NCBI RefSeq assembly: GCF_008245005.1
Contig: NZ_CP043427.1
Coordinates: forward strand, 1,240,001-1,304,000
Direction of reading: 5' to 3'
Length of the DNA: 64,000 bases
From: Campylobacter sputorum subsp. sputorum
Lineage (GTDB): Bacteria; Campylobacterota; Campylobacteria; Campylobacterales; Campylobacteraceae
A model generated the notes under the pieces. The model had not been told where the DNA came from. It did no database searches and was given only the letters and a program-made list of their open reading frames with translations. The translations under genes were made by a program, and so were the position numbers. Every line of letters begins with the position of its first letter. Position 1 is the stretch's first letter. Positions 62,421 through 64,000 of the stretch are shown here, piece by piece.

Positions 62421-64000
62421 TAATCAACACTATCTTTTTTATTTGATGTTCTATTAAACTCTGGCACAATCTGTTTTAAAATACTAACAATTCCTTCTTC
62501 ATTTTTTTGCTCTAAAAGCTGTAATATCTGAGTATTTAAAAGATTCATATCATACTTTTCAGAATGTGTTACAAAAATGGATTCATAACAAGTCTGTTTA
62601 TCGCTTTTATCAACCAGCAACTCTTCATATAGTTTTTCGCCAGGTCTTAAACCCACAAATTCTACGCCTAAATTTTGCTTATTTGAAAGTTGAAGCATCT
62701 TTTTAGCAAGATCTACTATCTTAACAGGCTCACCCATATCAAGAACAAATAACTCGCCACCTTTTGCAATAGCTGCTGCTTGAAGCACGAGCTGACAGGC
62801 TTCGCTAACAAGCATAAAATACCTTACAATATCAGGATGAGTAACAGTAAGAGGTTTATTTTGAGCAATTAGTTCTTTAAATTTAGGTATTACAGAACCG
62901 CTACTTCCAAGAACATTTCCAAATCTAACAGCGACAATCTCAGTTTTTCCACTCTCATTTGAATTAAGCGAGTAAAGCTCACAAATTCTTTTTGTTGTAC
63001 CCATTATGTTTGTAGGACGAACAGCTTTATCAGTTGAAATTAAAACAACTTTTGAAACTTCATATTTTTTAGAAAGATCTATAACATTTTTAGTGCCAAT
63101 AATATTATTGATTATTGCAGAATGAGGATTAAACTCACAAAGAGGCACATGTTTATAAGCAGCAGCATGGACAACTAAATCTGGCTTGTATTCTTTAAAA
63201 ATTTCTTCTAATTTATCCTTAAAAACTATATTTAACATTTTTAAGACATTTCTATTATCATTTGTAATTTGATCTATTTTATAAAGGTTGTATTCGCTAT
63301 GATCAACCATTATAAGCCTATTAGCACCAAATTTTAAACACTGCTTGCAAATCTCGCTTCCTATTGTTCCACCAGCTCCAGTTACCATAACAACTTTATC
63401 TTTTATAAACTCTTCAATTTTATTTAAATCAAGATCTTTTGGTTTTCTAGCAAGTAAATCTTCTATGGAAATATCTTTGATATTGTCTTGTCCGTTTTCA
63501 AGCAAAGAAAATATCTTAACTTCAGTTATTCCGTAATCAATTAACTCATCATAAAGTTCTTTGAGTTCTTCTGGTCTTAGAGCTAAAGCTATGATAGCTG
63601 TTTTTAGATTATATTCTTTTACCATATCTTTGATTTTATCTTTTGAATTTACTAAATGGTTTTCATAGTAAGTTCCTACAAGATCAGTCCTAGCATCTAC
63701 TATACCAACCACATAATAATTTATATACTGTTGCCTAATTCCTTTTAATATATGCATTGTTTTGCTTGTAGCACCAACAACAACACAAGGTTCATTATTG
63801 CTGTTTTTTTGTCTTTCTAAAAACATTCTTTTAGAAATTCTTACTCCACTTAAAATTAAATAAGACACCGTTGCGTCTATTATAATAACGCTTCTTGGAA
63901 ATGGATTAAATATATCTGCAAAGAAAAAGAATATAATAGCAAAAACAGCTCCAGCAAGAATATGCGAATAAAATATTTTCCTAGCTTCATATAGCCCAAA
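62420..64000 (-). CDS. pglF: UDP-GlcNAc 4,6-dehydratase PglF, 5' end outside window
   Basis: Makes the UDP-4-keto sugar leading to UDP-diNAcBac for the N-glycan. The frame is open to the window edge, so the 5' end is missing; about 526 residues are visible. Hydrophobic stretches near the edge ([14 protein letters not shown]) belong to the N-terminal membrane domain. A Rossmann-like DUF domain ([16 protein letters not shown]) precedes the SDR domain with GAGGTIGSE and [17 protein letters not shown] (Met instead of the usual Tyr, as in long dehydratases). cheY and hisH/hisA lie behind it. Confidence 0.92.
   Translation of the reverse strand, partial: FGLYEARKIFYSHILAGAVFAIIFFFFADIFNPFPRSVIIIDATVSYLILSGVRISKRMFLERQKNSNNEPCVVVGATSKTMHILKGIRQQYINYYVVGIVDARTDLVGTYYENHLVNSKDKIKDMVKEYNLKTAIIALALRPEELKELYDELIDYGITEVKIFSLLENGQDNIKDISIEDLLARKPKDLDLNKIEEFIKDKVVMVTGAGGTIGSEICKQCLKFGANRLIMVDHSEYNLYKIDQITNDNRNVLKMLNIVFKDKLEEIFKEYKPDLVVHAAAYKHVPLCEFNPHSAIINNIIGTKNVIDLSKKYEVSKVVLISTDKAVRPTNIMGTTKRICELYSLNSNESGKTEIVAVRFGNVLGSSGSVIPKFKELIAQNKPLTVTHPDIVRYFMLVSEACQLVLQAAAIAKGGELFVLDMGEPVKIVDLAKKMLQLSNKQNLGVEFVGLRPGEKLYEELLVDKSDKQTCYESIFVTHSEKYDMNLLNTQILQLLEQKNEEGIVSILKQIVPEFNRTSNKKDSVD

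Overview
The window is AT-rich, densely coded chromosomal DNA from an epsilonproteobacterium, almost certainly a Campylobacter species. The basis is recognisable gene families and gene order. Several blocks match, from memory, the order in C. jejuni: purE–U32 protein–cheZ–glnA; miaB–DUF374–PilMNO-like genes; rimO–tilS; nifS–nifU; accC–accB–dcd–pseB–pseC; Fe-S protein–hemN–DUF2603–argF–hemB–ribA–rsmG; pssA–ftsH–prmA–cheY–pglF. The species cannot be settled by reading alone. I see no phage, insertion sequence, CRISPR array or obvious defence island. The window is mostly core genome with one small decayed region.

Layout. 1–4.8 kb: purE (cut by the window edge), a U32/TrhP-like protein and cheZ on the minus strand; hisJ-type histidinol phosphatase and glnA on the plus strand. 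4.8–10.3 kb: nusA (minus), then a plus-strand run of an HP0268-like small protein, miaB, a DUF374 acyltransferase and three genes resembling PilM, PilN and PilO. The PilM-like gene is interrupted by a -1 frameshift exactly at a T TTT TTA heptamer followed at once by a stop codon. 10.3–13.5 kb: tilS, rimO, panC (minus). 13.6–15.9 kb: the nifS–nifU Fe-S assembly operon behind a promoter with a Fur-box-like dyad. 15.9–17.0 kb: a decayed, very AT-rich stretch holding the C-terminal remnant of a possible DUF262/DUF1524-type nuclease. 17.0–17.4 kb: five tRNA genes.

17.5–27.4 kb: accBC (minus), then dcd, pseB, pseC (pseudaminic acid), topA, a metallophosphoesterase, a CPA2 antiporter and gltA. 27.4–33.4 kb: a minus-strand operon of an unknown acidic protein, a GlcF-like Fe-S protein, hemN, a DUF2603 protein, argF and hemB. 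33.5–36.1 kb: a plus-strand run ribA, rsmG, a small zinc-ribbon membrane protein, an unknown protein and htpX. 36.1–40.2 kb: an MscS-type channel, a SprA-related HEAAH protein, HU, Sco1 and a PCu(A)C copper chaperone (minus). 40.4–44.5 kb: a Pgp2/Csd6-like peptidoglycan carboxypeptidase, alr, prfB, an unknown protein and a cysteine-rich Sel1 lipoprotein.

44.5–48.6 kb: dnaX and rho (minus) around a small YtkA-like protein, a small membrane protein, and tRNA-fMet and tRNA-Gln. 48.7–64 kb: a long minus-strand stretch with fatty acid synthesis (accA, fabF, acpP, fabG), an FAH-family protein, a MidA-like methyltransferase, argD, a TRIC-like channel, leuA, pssA, ftsH, prmA, cheY, hisA, hisH and the 3' part of pglF.

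Functional themes are amino acid synthesis (His, Arg, Leu, Gln), fatty acid and phospholipid synthesis, haem and Fe-S assembly, tRNA and ribosome modification, chemotaxis (CheY and its phosphatase CheZ both present), and surface glycosylation (PseB, PseC, PglF). Convergent gene pairs commonly share a perfect hairpin that overlaps a stop codon. The most notable items are the candidate frameshift in the PilM-like gene, the PilMNO-like trio itself, the loss of the adenylylation tyrosine in GlnA, the FliM-like N-terminus of CheZ, and the dyad at nifS.
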